Below the pieces are notes generated by a model, which worked only from the letters and a program-made list of their open reading frames with translations, did not search any database and was not told where the DNA came from. From assembly GCF_003850245.1 (NCBI RefSeq), contig NZ_CP031015.1, positions 992,001 to 1,056,000 on the forward strand: a stretch of 64,000 bases of DNA, written 5' to 3'. The translations under genes and the position numbers were made by a program. Shown here in pieces: positions 15,326 through 23,697 of the stretch (position 1 is its first letter; the number at the start of each line of letters is the position of its first letter). Source of the DNA: Microbacterium sp. ABRD28 (GTDB taxonomy: Bacteria; Actinomycetota; Actinomycetes; Actinomycetales; Microbacteriaceae).

Positions 15326-16167
15326 AGCGCCTCCGCATCGAGCACTCGACCGGCTTCTCCTACCAGGGGAACGTCTCGGCGTCCTACAACGAGGCGCGGA
15401 TGCTGCCGGGATCGACCGACAGCCAGTTCGTCCTGAACTCCTCGCTGGACATCGAGCCGTCCACATCCGTCAATCACTACGTCGACTACTTCGGCACGCG
15501 TGTGGCGTCGTTCGACGTGCTCTCGCCGCACGCGGCACTGCAGATCACCGCGCGCTCCCTCGTGGAGGTGCGGTCGCGTCCGATCGCGCACACGCCCCTC
15601 ACCTGGCACGGGCTCGGCGATGAGGCAGCGGCCTCGGTGGCGACCATCGAGCAGCTGGGTCAGACCGCACGCACCCGGCCGCACCCGGAGGTGGCGGAGC
15701 TCGCCCGCTCGATCGCCGCCGAGCACACCCATCCCGGTGAAGCGGCCCACGCCATCTCCATCGCCGTCGGCGACGCCGTCGAGTACATGCACGGCGTCAC
15801 CGGAGTGCACTCCACTGCGAGCGATGCATGGACGGCGCGCAAGGGCGTCTGCCAGGACATCACCCACATCACCCTCGGTGCCCTCCGCGAGGTGGGGATC
15901 CCGGCGCGCTACGTCTCGGGCTACCTGCACCCCCGGCCCGACGCGGAGGTCGGTGTCGCGGTCACGGGCGAGTCGCACGCCTGGGTGGAGTGGTTCGCCG
16001 GCGACTGGCACGGATTCGACCCCACGAACAACATCGAGATCGGCGATCGCCACGTGCTCGTCGGACGGGGCCGCGACTACAACGACGTGCCGCCGCTGCG
16101 CGGGGTGTACGCGGGGCCGTTCAAGAGTCAGCTCAACGTGAAGGTCACCATCACGCGGGAGATGTGA
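15322..16167 (+). CDS. Transglutaminase-like cysteine peptidase/amidase
   Basis: The 281-residue protein has an N-terminal bacterial transglutaminase-associated beta domain (KRLRIEHSTGFSYQGNVSAS) and a papain-like transglutaminase core with an intact triad: Cys177 in GVCQDITH, His219 in ESHAWVEW and Asp233 in FDPTNN. These enzymes hydrolyse or transfer amide bonds. As the third member of the Rv2409c-Rv2411c-like module it may remove or proof-read what the ATP-grasp enzymes add; that role is inference. GTG 15322 overlaps the alpha-E stop (GTGA), and no signal peptide is present, so it is cytosolic. Confidence 0.92.
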   Translation: MKRLRIEHSTGFSYQGNVSASYNEARMLPGSTDSQFVLNSSLDIEPSTSVNHYVDYFGTRVASFDVLSPHAALQITARSLVEVRSRPIAHTPLTWHGLGDEAAASVATIEQLGQTARTRPHPEVAELARSIAAEHTHPGEAAHAISIAVGDAVEYMHGVTGVHSTASDAWTARKGVCQDITHITLGALREVGIPARYVSGYLHPRPDAEVGVAVTGESHAWVEWFAGDWHGFDPTNNIEIGDRHVLVGRGRDYNDVPPLRGVYAGPFKSQLNVKVTITREM

Positions 16168-16286
16168 CCCTCAAAGCGTCGATCCGATCCGCGGATCGCG
16201 ACGAAACACCATCGAGGCGGAAACCGCCTCCGCGTTCTCGCGCCGTGGCGCCGAACGTGACGACGACGACACGGCAGGGTGGACCA

Positions 16287-17768
16287 ATGAGTTTCCGGCA
16301 GAGTCTGCGCGAGTTCGAACTGGCCACGCGCCCGATCCATCCCGAGTCGAAGGCGGCGTTGGAGAAGCGCTGGCGAGAGCTTCCGCCGCACGCGCAGACC
16401 GACAATCAGCTGCTCGGTCGCTGTGCCGTCGGATGCGAGGGGACCCACGGCGTCTTCCCGAAGTGCAACCTCACCTGCTCGCCGTGCTACCACTCCGCCG
16501 ACGCGAACAAGGTGCGCATCGACGGCGCGCACACCGTCGACAACGTCGACGAGCAGATGCGGTATCTCCGTCGCATCCGGGGCCCGCGTGCCCACGCGCA
16601 GCTGATCGGCGGCGAGGTCAGCCTCCTTCCGGCAGCCGACCACGCCGCAGCGCTGCTGGCGATGCGCGCCCAGGGGCGCGAGCCCATGTCGATGACCCAT
16701 GGCGACTTCGACTACGACTACCTCCTCGACGTCGTCCTCGATGACGAGGGCCGTCCGCGATTCGACAAGGTGTCGTTCGCGGCCCACTTCGACTCGCTGA
16801 TGCGCGGCCGTCGCGGGGCGGTGCGGCCCCGCAGCGAGGCGGAACTCCACCCGTTCCGCGAGGAGTTCGCGCGGATGTTCGTCGATCTCAAGCGCGACCA
16901 CGGGGTGAACCGTTACCTCGCGCACAATATGACCGTCACGCCCTCCAACGTCGACGAAGTCGAAGAGGTCACGCGCGCCGTGCTGGAGATGCCGTACGAC
17001 ATGATGTCGTTCCAGCCCGCCGCCTTCATCGGCGACGACCGGCGCTGGCGGGAGGACTTCGGCGAGGTCACGATCGACAAGGTCTGGGAGCGCATCGAGA
17101 AGGGCGCCGGGCAGAAGCTGCCCTGGCAGGCGACGCAGTTCGGCGACCCCCGCTGCAACCGTTCCACGGTCGGGGTGCGGGTCGGTGGCGTCTTCGCGCC
17201 GCTGCTCGACCCCGAGGACCCGAAGGACATCGCCGCCCGCGACCGATTCCTCGCCCACCACGGCGGAATGGTGTTCGGGGATGTGCCCAAGCCCGTGCTC
17301 GCCATCAAGGTCGCCCGCGCCGCGCTCGCGCACCCCGGCGACATCCCGCCCCTCATCGGGCTCGCACGCCGGGTCGTGCGTCGTGCCGGTGGTCTTCGCC
17401 GCATCCTCCGTGCCGCCCGTCGCGGGAAGCTGTCGTTCAAGACGTTCGTCGTGCACAACTTCATGGACGCCGAGCAGGTGGCGCCGGCGTGGGAGCTCAT
17501 GGAGAAGGGCGTCGTCTCCGATGACCCGGTGCTGAAGGAGACGCAGGAGCGCCTCGGATCGTGCATGTATGCCATGGCGCACCCCGAAGACGGCCGACTT
17601 GTGCCGGCATGCGTCCAGCACAGCGTGCTCGACCCGCTCGAGAACGTCGAGCTGCGTCGCGTGCTGCCGCTCGTCGGCGCCGGTGCTGCCGGTGCGGTGT
17701 CGCCGTCGGTCGTCTCCCGCCCGTCGGGTCTGACGCCGGTGCGCAGCACCGGCCGCGCCGGCGCCTGA
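16287..17768 (+). CDS. Radical SAM enzyme of unknown substrate
   Basis: The 493-residue protein carries a canonical CX3CX2C cluster motif, CNLTCSPC (Cys60, Cys64, Cys67), plus two nearby cysteines (Cys46, Cys50 in RCAVGCEG). AQLIGGEVSLLP near 102-113 resembles the GGE SAM-binding motif. C-terminal cysteines occur in GDPRCNRS, GSCMYAMAHPE and PACVQHS and may bind an auxiliary cluster. The reaction is not predictable from sequence. It lies 119 nt after the transglutaminase gene on the same strand, with a weak ribosome-binding site (CAGGGTGG) before ATG 16287, and may be cotranscribed with that module. Confidence 0.85.
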   Translation: MSFRQSLREFELATRPIHPESKAALEKRWRELPPHAQTDNQLLGRCAVGCEGTHGVFPKCNLTCSPCYHSADANKVRIDGAHTVDNVDEQMRYLRRIRGPRAHAQLIGGEVSLLPAADHAAALLAMRAQGREPMSMTHGDFDYDYLLDVVLDDEGRPRFDKVSFAAHFDSLMRGRRGAVRPRSEAELHPFREEFARMFVDLKRDHGVNRYLAHNMTVTPSNVDEVEEVTRAVLEMPYDMMSFQPAAFIGDDRRWREDFGEVTIDKVWERIEKGAGQKLPWQATQFGDPRCNRSTVGVRVGGVFAPLLDPEDPKDIAARDRFLAHHGGMVFGDVPKPVLAIKVARAALAHPGDIPPLIGLARRVVRRAGGLRRILRAARRGKLSFKTFVVHNFMDAEQVAPAWELMEKGVVSDDPVLKETQERLGSCMYAMAHPEDGRLVPACVQHSVLDPLENVELRRVLPLVGAGAAGAVSPSVVSRPSGLTPVRSTGRAGA

Positions 17769-17785
17769 CCCGCCGCCCCCTTTTC

Positions 17786-18030
17786 GCTTCCCCCGTCACG
17801 TTCCGCCCCGCGGCGGGGCGATTCGGGGCCGATGTCGTCGGGGGAGCCGGAGGGTGGCGCGGGCGCGGGCTTCCCCCGTCACGTTCCGCCCCGTGGCGGG
17901 ACGATTCGGGGCCGATGTCGTCGGGGGAGCCGGAAGGTGGCGCGGGCGCGAGAAGGCTTCCCCCGTCACGTTCCGCCCCGTGGCGGGACGATTCGGGGCC
18001 GATGTCGTCGGGGGAGCCGGAAGGTGGCGC
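17786..18030. repeat. Three tandem 83-87-bp hairpin repeats between convergent genes
   Basis: GCTTCCCCCGTCACG begins at 17786, 17869 and 17956. Each unit continues through TTCCGCCCCGTGGCGGGACG, GATTCGGGGCCGATGTCGTC and GGGGGAGCCGG to GGTGGCGC. The core CGTTCCGCC/GGCGGGACG pairs as a hairpin with a 4-nt loop. Copies 2 and 3 are more alike than copy 1. The array fills the 296-bp gap between the radical SAM stop (17768) and the ABC ATPase stop (18065), so it probably ends transcription from both sides. Confidence 0.85.
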
Positions 18031-18064
18031 GCTGTGGCGCTGGCGCGGGCGCGCCGGGGGCGGG

Positions 18065-19216
18065 TCAGCCGGCGACGACGTGCGCGGTGCCGGTGGGGAT
18101 CGTAAGGTCGACGCGCTCGCCCAGCCGCGGTGCTCCGGCCGCGGTGACCTCGGCGTGCAGCAGCACCGTCGGTGTCACGCGGACGGTGAGATCCATCCGC
18201 GCGCCCGAGGCGCGGGCCGACTCGACGGTTCCGCTCCACCGCGCCTCCTGCGCGGGTGCCGGGGTGACCGTCTCCACCGCAAGTGGCGCCCGTCCGGCGC
18301 CATCCGCACGAGGGCCCGGCCGGCCGGGGCCGGCGAGCGGATGCTGCGATGTCGGCGCCTCCGCGGAACGCCGCACCTGCACGTCCTCCTGTCGGACGAT
18401 GAGCACGGCGGGGCCGGACACCGCGGCATCCGGGACCGGGATCTCGCCGAGGGCGCTGGTGTGCACTCCGCCGGCGATCACGCCCGGAACGAGGTTCCGC
18501 GCCCCCATCAGCTCGGCGACCCGCACCGACGTCGGCGCGCGGTACGCCCCCGCGATGTCGCTCTCGTGCTGCAGCACGCCGCCATCGAGGACGGCGATGC
18601 GGTCGGCGACCCTCGAGGCCTCGTCTCGATCGTGTGTGACGAGCAGGATCGTGGGGCCGACGGTCAGTCGCAGTTCGTCAAGAAGCGCATGCATGTCGGC
18701 GCGAAGCGCGGGGTCCAGGGCGCTGAAGGGCTCATCGAGCAGGAGCACCGCCGGCTCCGCGGCGAGGGCCCGGGCGATCGCCACGCGCTGCTCCTGCCCG
18801 CCGGAGAGCTCGTCGACCCGGCGCGTCCCGAAACCGCGCAGCTGCACCATCTCGAGGAACTCCGCGGCACGGGATCTGGCCGTGCGTCGCGACTCGCCCC
18901 GCACCCGCGCCGAGAACGCGACGTTGTCGAGCACCGAGAGATGGGGGAAGAGGAGGGATTTCTGGAACACCATCCCCACGCCGCGGCGCTCGGCGGCCAC
19001 GCCCGCCACGTCGTGGCCGTCGATCAGGACGCGCCCGGCGTCGGGGGCTTCCAGCCCCGCGACGAGCCGCAGCAGCGTGCTCTTTCCCGACCCGCTCGGG
19101 CCGAGGACGGCGGTGCACGACCCTGCCGCGACGTGAAGGGTGACGTCCGAGACCGCCGTCGTCGGCGCGCCACGGAAGCGCTTGGAGACGGCGTCGAGGG
19201 TGAGTGAGGCGGTCAT
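18065..19216 (-). CDS. ABC transporter ATPase (YnjD-like)
   Basis: The 383-residue ATPase has Walker A GPSGSGKST, Q-loop VFQKSLLFPHLSV, the variant signature LSGGQEQR, Walker B VLLLDEPFSALD and the H-loop VTHDRDE, all in the first 220 residues. A C-terminal extension of about 150 residues, rich in Ala/Pro/Gly in its middle, resembles the TOBE/MOP regulatory domain of sugar and metal importers. It energises the two permeases upstream and overlaps the preceding gene by 4 nt. Last gene of a four-gene import operon. Confidence 0.9.
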   Translation of the reverse strand: MTASLTLDAVSKRFRGAPTTAVSDVTLHVAAGSCTAVLGPSGSGKSTLLRLVAGLEAPDAGRVLIDGHDVAGVAAERRGVGMVFQKSLLFPHLSVLDNVAFSARVRGESRRTARSRAAEFLEMVQLRGFGTRRVDELSGGQEQRVAIARALAAEPAVLLLDEPFSALDPALRADMHALLDELRLTVGPTILLVTHDRDEASRVADRIAVLDGGVLQHESDIAGAYRAPTSVRVAELMGARNLVPGVIAGGVHTSALGEIPVPDAAVSGPAVLIVRQEDVQVRRSAEAPTSQHPLAGPGRPGPRADGAGRAPLAVETVTPAPAQEARWSGTVESARASGARMDLTVRVTPTVLLHAEVTAAGAPRLGERVDLTIPTGTAHVVAG

Positions 19217-20097
19217 GCCGGAATCCTCTCCGGGGTGGGCGAGCTGGTGCTTGCGGCGGGCGTGGATGCGGTCGGCGTCGGCCGACGGCGCCCGAGCGAC
19301 ACCGTTGCCAGCAGAAGGACGATGGGCGGGATGATGGCCGCGAGCGACATGACCGCCACGGCGGCGTCGTTTCCGACGGCGGCTGCGGCGCCCGCGACGA
19401 CGAGGGGGAGCGTCACCAGTTCGCCGGCGCCGACGATGACGGTGACGAGATAGTCGCTCCAGGCGACGAGGAATGCCAGGAAAGCCGCGCGCGCGAAGGC
19501 GGGGGCCAACAGCGGCACCTGCACGCGCAGCAGCACGTCGCGGCGCGACGCCCCGAGCAGCCGGGCGTTCTCCTCGTACGACATGTCGTAGGCGCCGTAC
19601 GCGGTGCGCATCACGAACGCGGTGTAGGGGAGGGCGAGGACGACCAGCACCAGCACGGTGCCGGCGACCGGGGGCACGTAGGTGCGCAGCAGCACCACGT
19701 TGACCCCGAGCACCGCGGCGAAGGGCGGCAAGGCGATCGGCGACAGAAGCAGCGCCGCGACGGCGCGGGGCCACGGCACGCTGCCGAAGGTGAGAGCGCG
19801 GGCGGCCAGAGCGCCGAGCGGGGTGGCGATCGCGGCGACCGTCACCGCCAGGACGGTGGAGGTGACGAAGGCGGGGGCCGCACCGAACCCCTCCGCCGCG
19901 ACGAGACCCCGGGTGCCCCACGCCGTCGGAAGCGGCGAGGGGAACGACCAGCGGTCGGCGCCGGCCCAGAGTACGAGCGGCAGGAACGGAAGGGCGAACC
20001 ACACGATGAGCAGGATGCCGGTGGCCAGACGCACCGCCCGGCCGGCGCCGTGCGAGACGACCAGGGTCGATCCGGACGAGGCCGTCCCCGCACTCAT
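19213..20097 (-). CDS. ABC transporter permease (second membrane subunit)
   Basis: The 294-residue BPD-type permease has about six transmembrane helices and the cytoplasmic EAA-like loop EENARLLGASRRDVLLRVQV that docks the ATPase. Its ATG (20097) overlaps the stop of the upstream permease and its own stop overlaps the ATPase start, both by 4 nt. With its partner it forms the channel of an importer related to E. coli YnjBCD. Confidence 0.88.
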   Translation of the reverse strand: MSAGTASSGSTLVVSHGAGRAVRLATGILLIVWFALPFLPLVLWAGADRWSFPSPLPTAWGTRGLVAAEGFGAAPAFVTSTVLAVTVAAIATPLGALAARALTFGSVPWPRAVAALLLSPIALPPFAAVLGVNVVLLRTYVPPVAGTVLVLVVLALPYTAFVMRTAYGAYDMSYEENARLLGASRRDVLLRVQVPLLAPAFARAAFLAFLVAWSDYLVTVIVGAGELVTLPLVVAGAAAAVGNDAAVAVMSLAAIIPPIVLLLATVSLGRRRPTPTASTPAASTSSPTPERIPA

Positions 20098-20972
20098 CGC
20101 CACACCGCCGTTCGCCGCAGGATCGCGAACGTGCCGGCCACGACGGCCAGCGCGATCGCCGAGGTGACGACGGCGACGGCAGCGGCGTCGGGCCGCGAAT
20201 CCAGGGAGACACCTTGGAACAGCCGGACCGCGAGGACGGGAAGCGGCTCGGGGTAGGTGCGGCCGAGGAGCCACGACACCTCGTAGGAGGCCAGGGCGTA
20301 GACGAAGCTGATCGCCGAGCAGATCAGCAGCGTCGGCGCGGTGAGGGGAAGGAAGACGCGACGGAACCGCTGCCAGCGTCCTGCTCCCAGAAGTGCGGCG
20401 CTCTCGTCGTACCGCGCGATGCGGGTGGCGAGGGTGCCCGTGACCACGAGCGCGATGAAGGCGGACTCCTTCCACGCGAACTCGGCGATGGCCGCGAGCC
20501 AGAGGGGGCCGCCGACGAACGCCGGCCAGGCTTCGGGCGGAACCCCCAGCATCCGCGAGAGCATTCCCCCGTCGGCGAGCAACAGCCCGATCGCGGCGGC
20601 GCCGATCAGGTGGGGGACGGTGACCGTCGCGGCTCCGAGCGCAGCAACGACGCGCCCGCCCCAGCGACCCGAGACGATCACGACGGCGGCGGCCATGCCG
20701 ATGACGGCGGCGATGAGCGTCGAGGCTCCGGCCACCCAGAACGACACGCCGACCGCCGCCCAGAGCGCGTCGGGGTCACGGGTATAGGCCGCGAACGACA
20801 GCTCGGCCTCACCGACGACGGGCAGGAGCCCGAGACTCTGCAGCACGGTCGCGCCGAGGCCTCCGCCGACCACGAGCGCGGTCGCCGCCACTGCCGGAAG
20901 CACCATCAGCGCGCCCGCCCGGCGGTGCCGGGCGGACTGCGCAGGACGGGCGACCAGCGGGGTGAGCGTCAC
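20094..20972 (-). CDS. ABC transporter permease (first membrane subunit)
   Basis: The 292-residue permease has about six transmembrane segments beginning ALMVLPAVAATALVVGG, and the EAA-loop DESAALLGAGRWQRFRRVFL. The GTG at 20972 overlaps the binding-protein stop by 4 nt (GTGA), and upstream sequence in the same frame is inside the binding-protein gene. It is homologous in layout to YnjC, though here the two permease halves are separate genes. Confidence 0.87.
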   Translation of the reverse strand: MTLTPLVARPAQSARHRRAGALMVLPAVAATALVVGGGLGATVLQSLGLLPVVGEAELSFAAYTRDPDALWAAVGVSFWVAGASTLIAAVIGMAAAVVIVSGRWGGRVVAALGAATVTVPHLIGAAAIGLLLADGGMLSRMLGVPPEAWPAFVGGPLWLAAIAEFAWKESAFIALVVTGTLATRIARYDESAALLGAGRWQRFRRVFLPLTAPTLLICSAISFVYALASYEVSWLLGRTYPEPLPVLAVRLFQGVSLDSRPDAAAVAVVTSAIALAVVAGTFAILRRTAVWR

Positions 20973-22207
20973 CGGCCGAGAACCTCCGTGCGCCACCCCT
21001 CGTCGATGGCGGGAACCCACTCGGCGGCGAGCTCGGCGTGGGCGTTCTTCGACAGCACCTCGTACGGGGGCACCACCGGCGAGGCGGGCAGCGTGTCGAA
21101 CAGCGCCCGATCGCCCGGTTCCAGGCCCTCGATGTCGAGGACGGTGAACTGTCCCCAGACCTCGGGCTCGGCCTTGGCGACCTGCTGCTGCACCGACAGG
21201 GACTCGTTCGCGACGACCATCGCGCCGGCGACGGCGTTCGAATTGGCGGGAAGGCCGAGGAAGCTGGCGTTGCCGACGGTGCCGTCGGCGAGTTCGAGCA
21301 CCTTCGTCCCGGCGGGGTAGGTGCCGTCGGCGACGAGTCCGGTGAGGGTGGCGGGGCCGTAGGTCATCATCATGTCGACCTGACCGTCGGCGAAGAGCTG
21401 GCCGAGCTCGGCCTCATTCGCGGGATACGTGTCGCCGCCGCGCCAGAGGCTCGGCGCGAGATCGGTCAGGCGGTCGTACAGCGCCGGCGTGAGCTCATCG
21501 AACGCCACCTGCGAGAAGTCGACAGGCACCTCGTCGGCGCCTCCCGATACGCTGGCCAGCACCTCGCGCACGAACACCGAGCCGGTGAAGTCCGGCGGCG
21601 CGGGGTAGGTGAATCGTCCGGGGTTGGCTTCCGCCCACTCGAGCACCTCCGCCATCGACGTGGGGACGTCGGTGACGGTGTCGGCGTTGTAGACGAGGGT
21701 GAACTGCGCCTTGTGCCAGGGGGCCTCGCACCCGTCGACCTCGGTGCCGAAATCGGACAGCAGCAGCGGGTCTTCGGGATCGGTGTTCGCCATGTTCGGC
21801 AGCAGATCCGTCCACCCGCACAGCCACGCGTCGGCCTCTTTGCCGGTGCGGAAGTTGTCGCCGTTGACCCAGATGAGGTCGACGGTGCCGTCGTCTCGTC
21901 CAGCCTGGATCTCGGTGAAGACGCGGTTGAGGGCGTCGCGGGTGTCGGTCACGGGCACCCGCTCGAGGGTGACGCCGTACTCGGCGACGGCCGGGGCGAG
22001 GATGTCGTCGACGTAGGCGTTGCCCTGATCGTCTCCGCCGTACATCCACAGCTGCACCGTCTGGCCGTCGGCATCGGCCAGGACCTGATCCCAGCTGTCG
22101 GGCACCTCGCCGCCGGGGGCTGCAGGGGCGGAGCACGCGGCGAGGGCCAGCGCGGGGAGCACGAGGGCGGCGACGGCGAGACGCCGGCGGCGGGATACGA
22201 GGTTCAT
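20969..22207 (-). CDS. Lipoprotein solute-binding protein (YnjB-like)
   Basis: The 412-residue lipoprotein has a basic start, a hydrophobic segment and lipobox LAAC with lipidated Cys25, placing it on the outer face of the membrane. It resembles E. coli YnjB: DLIWVNGDNFRTGKEAD, CEAPWHKAQFTLVYNAD and MMMTYGPATLTGLV match the ABC type-2/thiamine-binding-like fold. YnjB ligands are not established; thiamine-like compounds, polyamines and small anions are options. First gene of the binding protein-permease-permease-ATPase operon, with GGAAGGATC upstream of ATG 22207. Confidence 0.87.
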   Translation of the reverse strand: MNLVSRRRRLAVAALVLPALALAACSAPAAPGGEVPDSWDQVLADADGQTVQLWMYGGDDQGNAYVDDILAPAVAEYGVTLERVPVTDTRDALNRVFTEIQAGRDDGTVDLIWVNGDNFRTGKEADAWLCGWTDLLPNMANTDPEDPLLLSDFGTEVDGCEAPWHKAQFTLVYNADTVTDVPTSMAEVLEWAEANPGRFTYPAPPDFTGSVFVREVLASVSGGADEVPVDFSQVAFDELTPALYDRLTDLAPSLWRGGDTYPANEAELGQLFADGQVDMMMTYGPATLTGLVADGTYPAGTKVLELADGTVGNASFLGLPANSNAVAGAMVVANESLSVQQQVAKAEPEVWGQFTVLDIEGLEPGDRALFDTLPASPVVPPYEVLSKNAHAELAAEWVPAIDEGWRTEVLGR

Positions 22208-22300
22208 TGCAGTGATCCTTCCAGGTGTTCGGGCCTCGGCTATCGTGAGCGGGTCCACACCGACCGAAACCCCGACGAGAGCACAGACGACGAGAGGCGC

Positions 22301-23065
22301 ATGATCACGCGAAATCGCCGCAGCGTTTCCCGGGGTGCGATCATCCGATTGATCTCTCTCGGTGTCTTCGTCGCCGCGGCGGTTTCGGTTGGACTGCTGC
22401 TGCCCCCGCTCGATGTCGACGGCCTGCGCGCCCTGTTCGGCGACCTCGGGTGGACCGGTCTCGTGGCGTTCGCGGCGATCTACGGGCTGCTCACCCTCTC
22501 TCCCGTGCCGAAGGGCGTGTTGAGCATCGGTGCGGGCGTGGTGTGGGGGTTCGGCGTCGGGGTGCTCGCCGTCTACGCCGGGGCGCTCCTGGGGGCGACA
22601 CTGGCCTTCTGGGCGTCGCGGCTGCTCGGACGCGACGCCGTCGCGCGGCTGATGGGACGTCGGGCCGCCGCCATCGACGACCTGTTCGAGCGTCGTGGGT
22701 TCCTCTCGATCCTCGGGCTCCGCCTGGTGCCGGTCGTGCCGTTCACCGCCCTGAACTACGCCTCCGGCCTCACCGGCGTCAGATATCCCGCCTACGCCGC
22801 CGCGACCGCGGTCGGCATCATCCCCGGCACGGCGGCCTACGTCGCGCTCGGCGCGTTCGGCATCGAGGCAGGGCCGCTCTTCTGGGTCGCTCTGGGGGCG
22901 CTCGGCGCGCTGTCCCTCATCGGGGCGGCCGCCGGGGTGGTCGTGCAGCGCCGCCGCGTGCGTGCGCGCGCCGCCGGCGCGGCATCCGATGCTCCCGCCG
23001 GCTCCGAACAGAGAGCGGCGACCGGCCTGGAAGACCGGAGCGGACGGGGGGCCGAGCATGCTTGA
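22301..23065 (+). CDS. TVP38/TMEM64 (VTT/DedA-type) membrane protein
   Basis: The 254-residue protein has about five hydrophobic segments and the VTT-domain core: SPVPKGVLSIGAGVVWGFGV, ALLGATLAFWASRLLGRD and FLSILGLRLVPVVPFTALNY ASGLTGV in sequence. VTT proteins include DedA and TMEM41/VMP1 lipid scramblases or flippases, so a role in lipid carrier or phospholipid movement is plausible. It diverges from the ABC operon (93 bp between starts; TATCGT near 22240 may serve as -10). Its last 8 nt overlap a CDP-alcohol phosphatidyltransferase, a functional link to membrane lipid synthesis. Confidence 0.88.
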   Translation: MITRNRRSVSRGAIIRLISLGVFVAAAVSVGLLLPPLDVDGLRALFGDLGWTGLVAFAAIYGLLTLSPVPKGVLSIGAGVVWGFGVGVLAVYAGALLGATLAFWASRLLGRDAVARLMGRRAAAIDDLFERRGFLSILGLRLVPVVPFTALNYASGLTGVRYPAYAAATAVGIIPGTAAYVALGAFGIEAGPLFWVALGALGALSLIGAAAGVVVQRRRVRARAAGAASDAPAGSEQRAATGLEDRSGRGAEHA

Positions 23066-23687
23066 TGCGGCGCTGCGACCCCGCCTCGCGCGGCCACTCG
23101 AAGCCCTCGCGGCTCTGCTCGACCGGCCGGGGATCACGCCCGACCGTCTCACCGTCGCCGGACTCGTCCTGGGTCTTGCCTCCGCGGTGGGCGCGGCGTT
23201 CCAGCTGTGGATCCCGGCGCTGGTGCTCTGGCTCGTCTCCCGTGTCGTCGACGGTCTGGACGGCACGCTCGCGCGGCGTCGAGCGGCCGCCCGAGGGGAG
23301 GCGCGGGGCGGCACCCACGCGGGCGGCTTCCTCGACATCGCCGCAGACTTCGTCGTCTACGGGGCGACCGTCGTGGGGGTCGCCATCGGAGCGGCCGCCG
23401 GCGGAGCGCCGTGGTGGCCGTTCCTGCTCGTGCTCCTGGCCTACTACGTCAACGGCACTGCATTCCTGGCGTTCTCGTCGATCGCCGAGCGGGCCGGGCG
23501 CCGCATCGACGACGGTCGCTCGCTGTCGTTCCTCGGCGGGCTCGCCGAGGCGACCGAGACCATCGCGGTGCACGCGCTGTGGCTCATCCTGCCGTTCTGG
23601 GCGGCCGAGATCGCCGTGGTGTGGGCGGTGATCGTCGGGCTCAGCGCGACGCAGCGGATCGTCGTCGGCTACCGGGCACTGCGCTGA
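23058..23687 (+). CDS. CDP-alcohol phosphatidyltransferase family protein
   Basis: The 209-residue integral membrane enzyme contains the CAPT motif: DGLDGTLAR (about residues 66-74), then GGFLDIAAD supplying the last two catalytic Asp residues. These enzymes transfer a phosphatidyl or phosphoinositol group from a CDP-activated donor to an alcohol. The gap between AR and the following G is about 15 residues, rich in Arg, Gly and Ala, against the usual 8-9. The motif residues are present, so activity is likely, but the acceptor is unknown. ATG 23058 overlaps the VTT gene by 8 nt. Confidence 0.87.
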   Translation: MLDAALRPRLARPLEALAALLDRPGITPDRLTVAGLVLGLASAVGAAFQLWIPALVLWLVSRVVDGLDGTLARRRAAARGEARGGTHAGGFLDIAADFVVYGATVVGVAIGAAAGGAPWWPFLLVLLAYYVNGTAFLAFSSIAERAGRRIDDGRSLSFLGGLAEATETIAVHALWLILPFWAAEIAVVWAVIVGLSATQRIVVGYRALR

Positions 23688-23697
23688 CCGGGTCGGG

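Noticed and set aside
17786..18030. CRISPR-like array
   Set aside because: Repeat units are 83-87 bp and contiguous with no unique spacers, and no cas genes are nearby.
17561..19207. 548-residue plus-strand frame crossing the repeat array and ABC ATPase
   Set aside because: Antisense to a clear ATPase gene and its repetitive start comes from the tandem hairpins.
22208..22300. TPP riboswitch upstream of the YnjB-like gene
   Set aside because: The 93-nt divergent spacer lacks the conserved CUGAGA and ACCUGAUCUGGGUAAUGCC-type elements.
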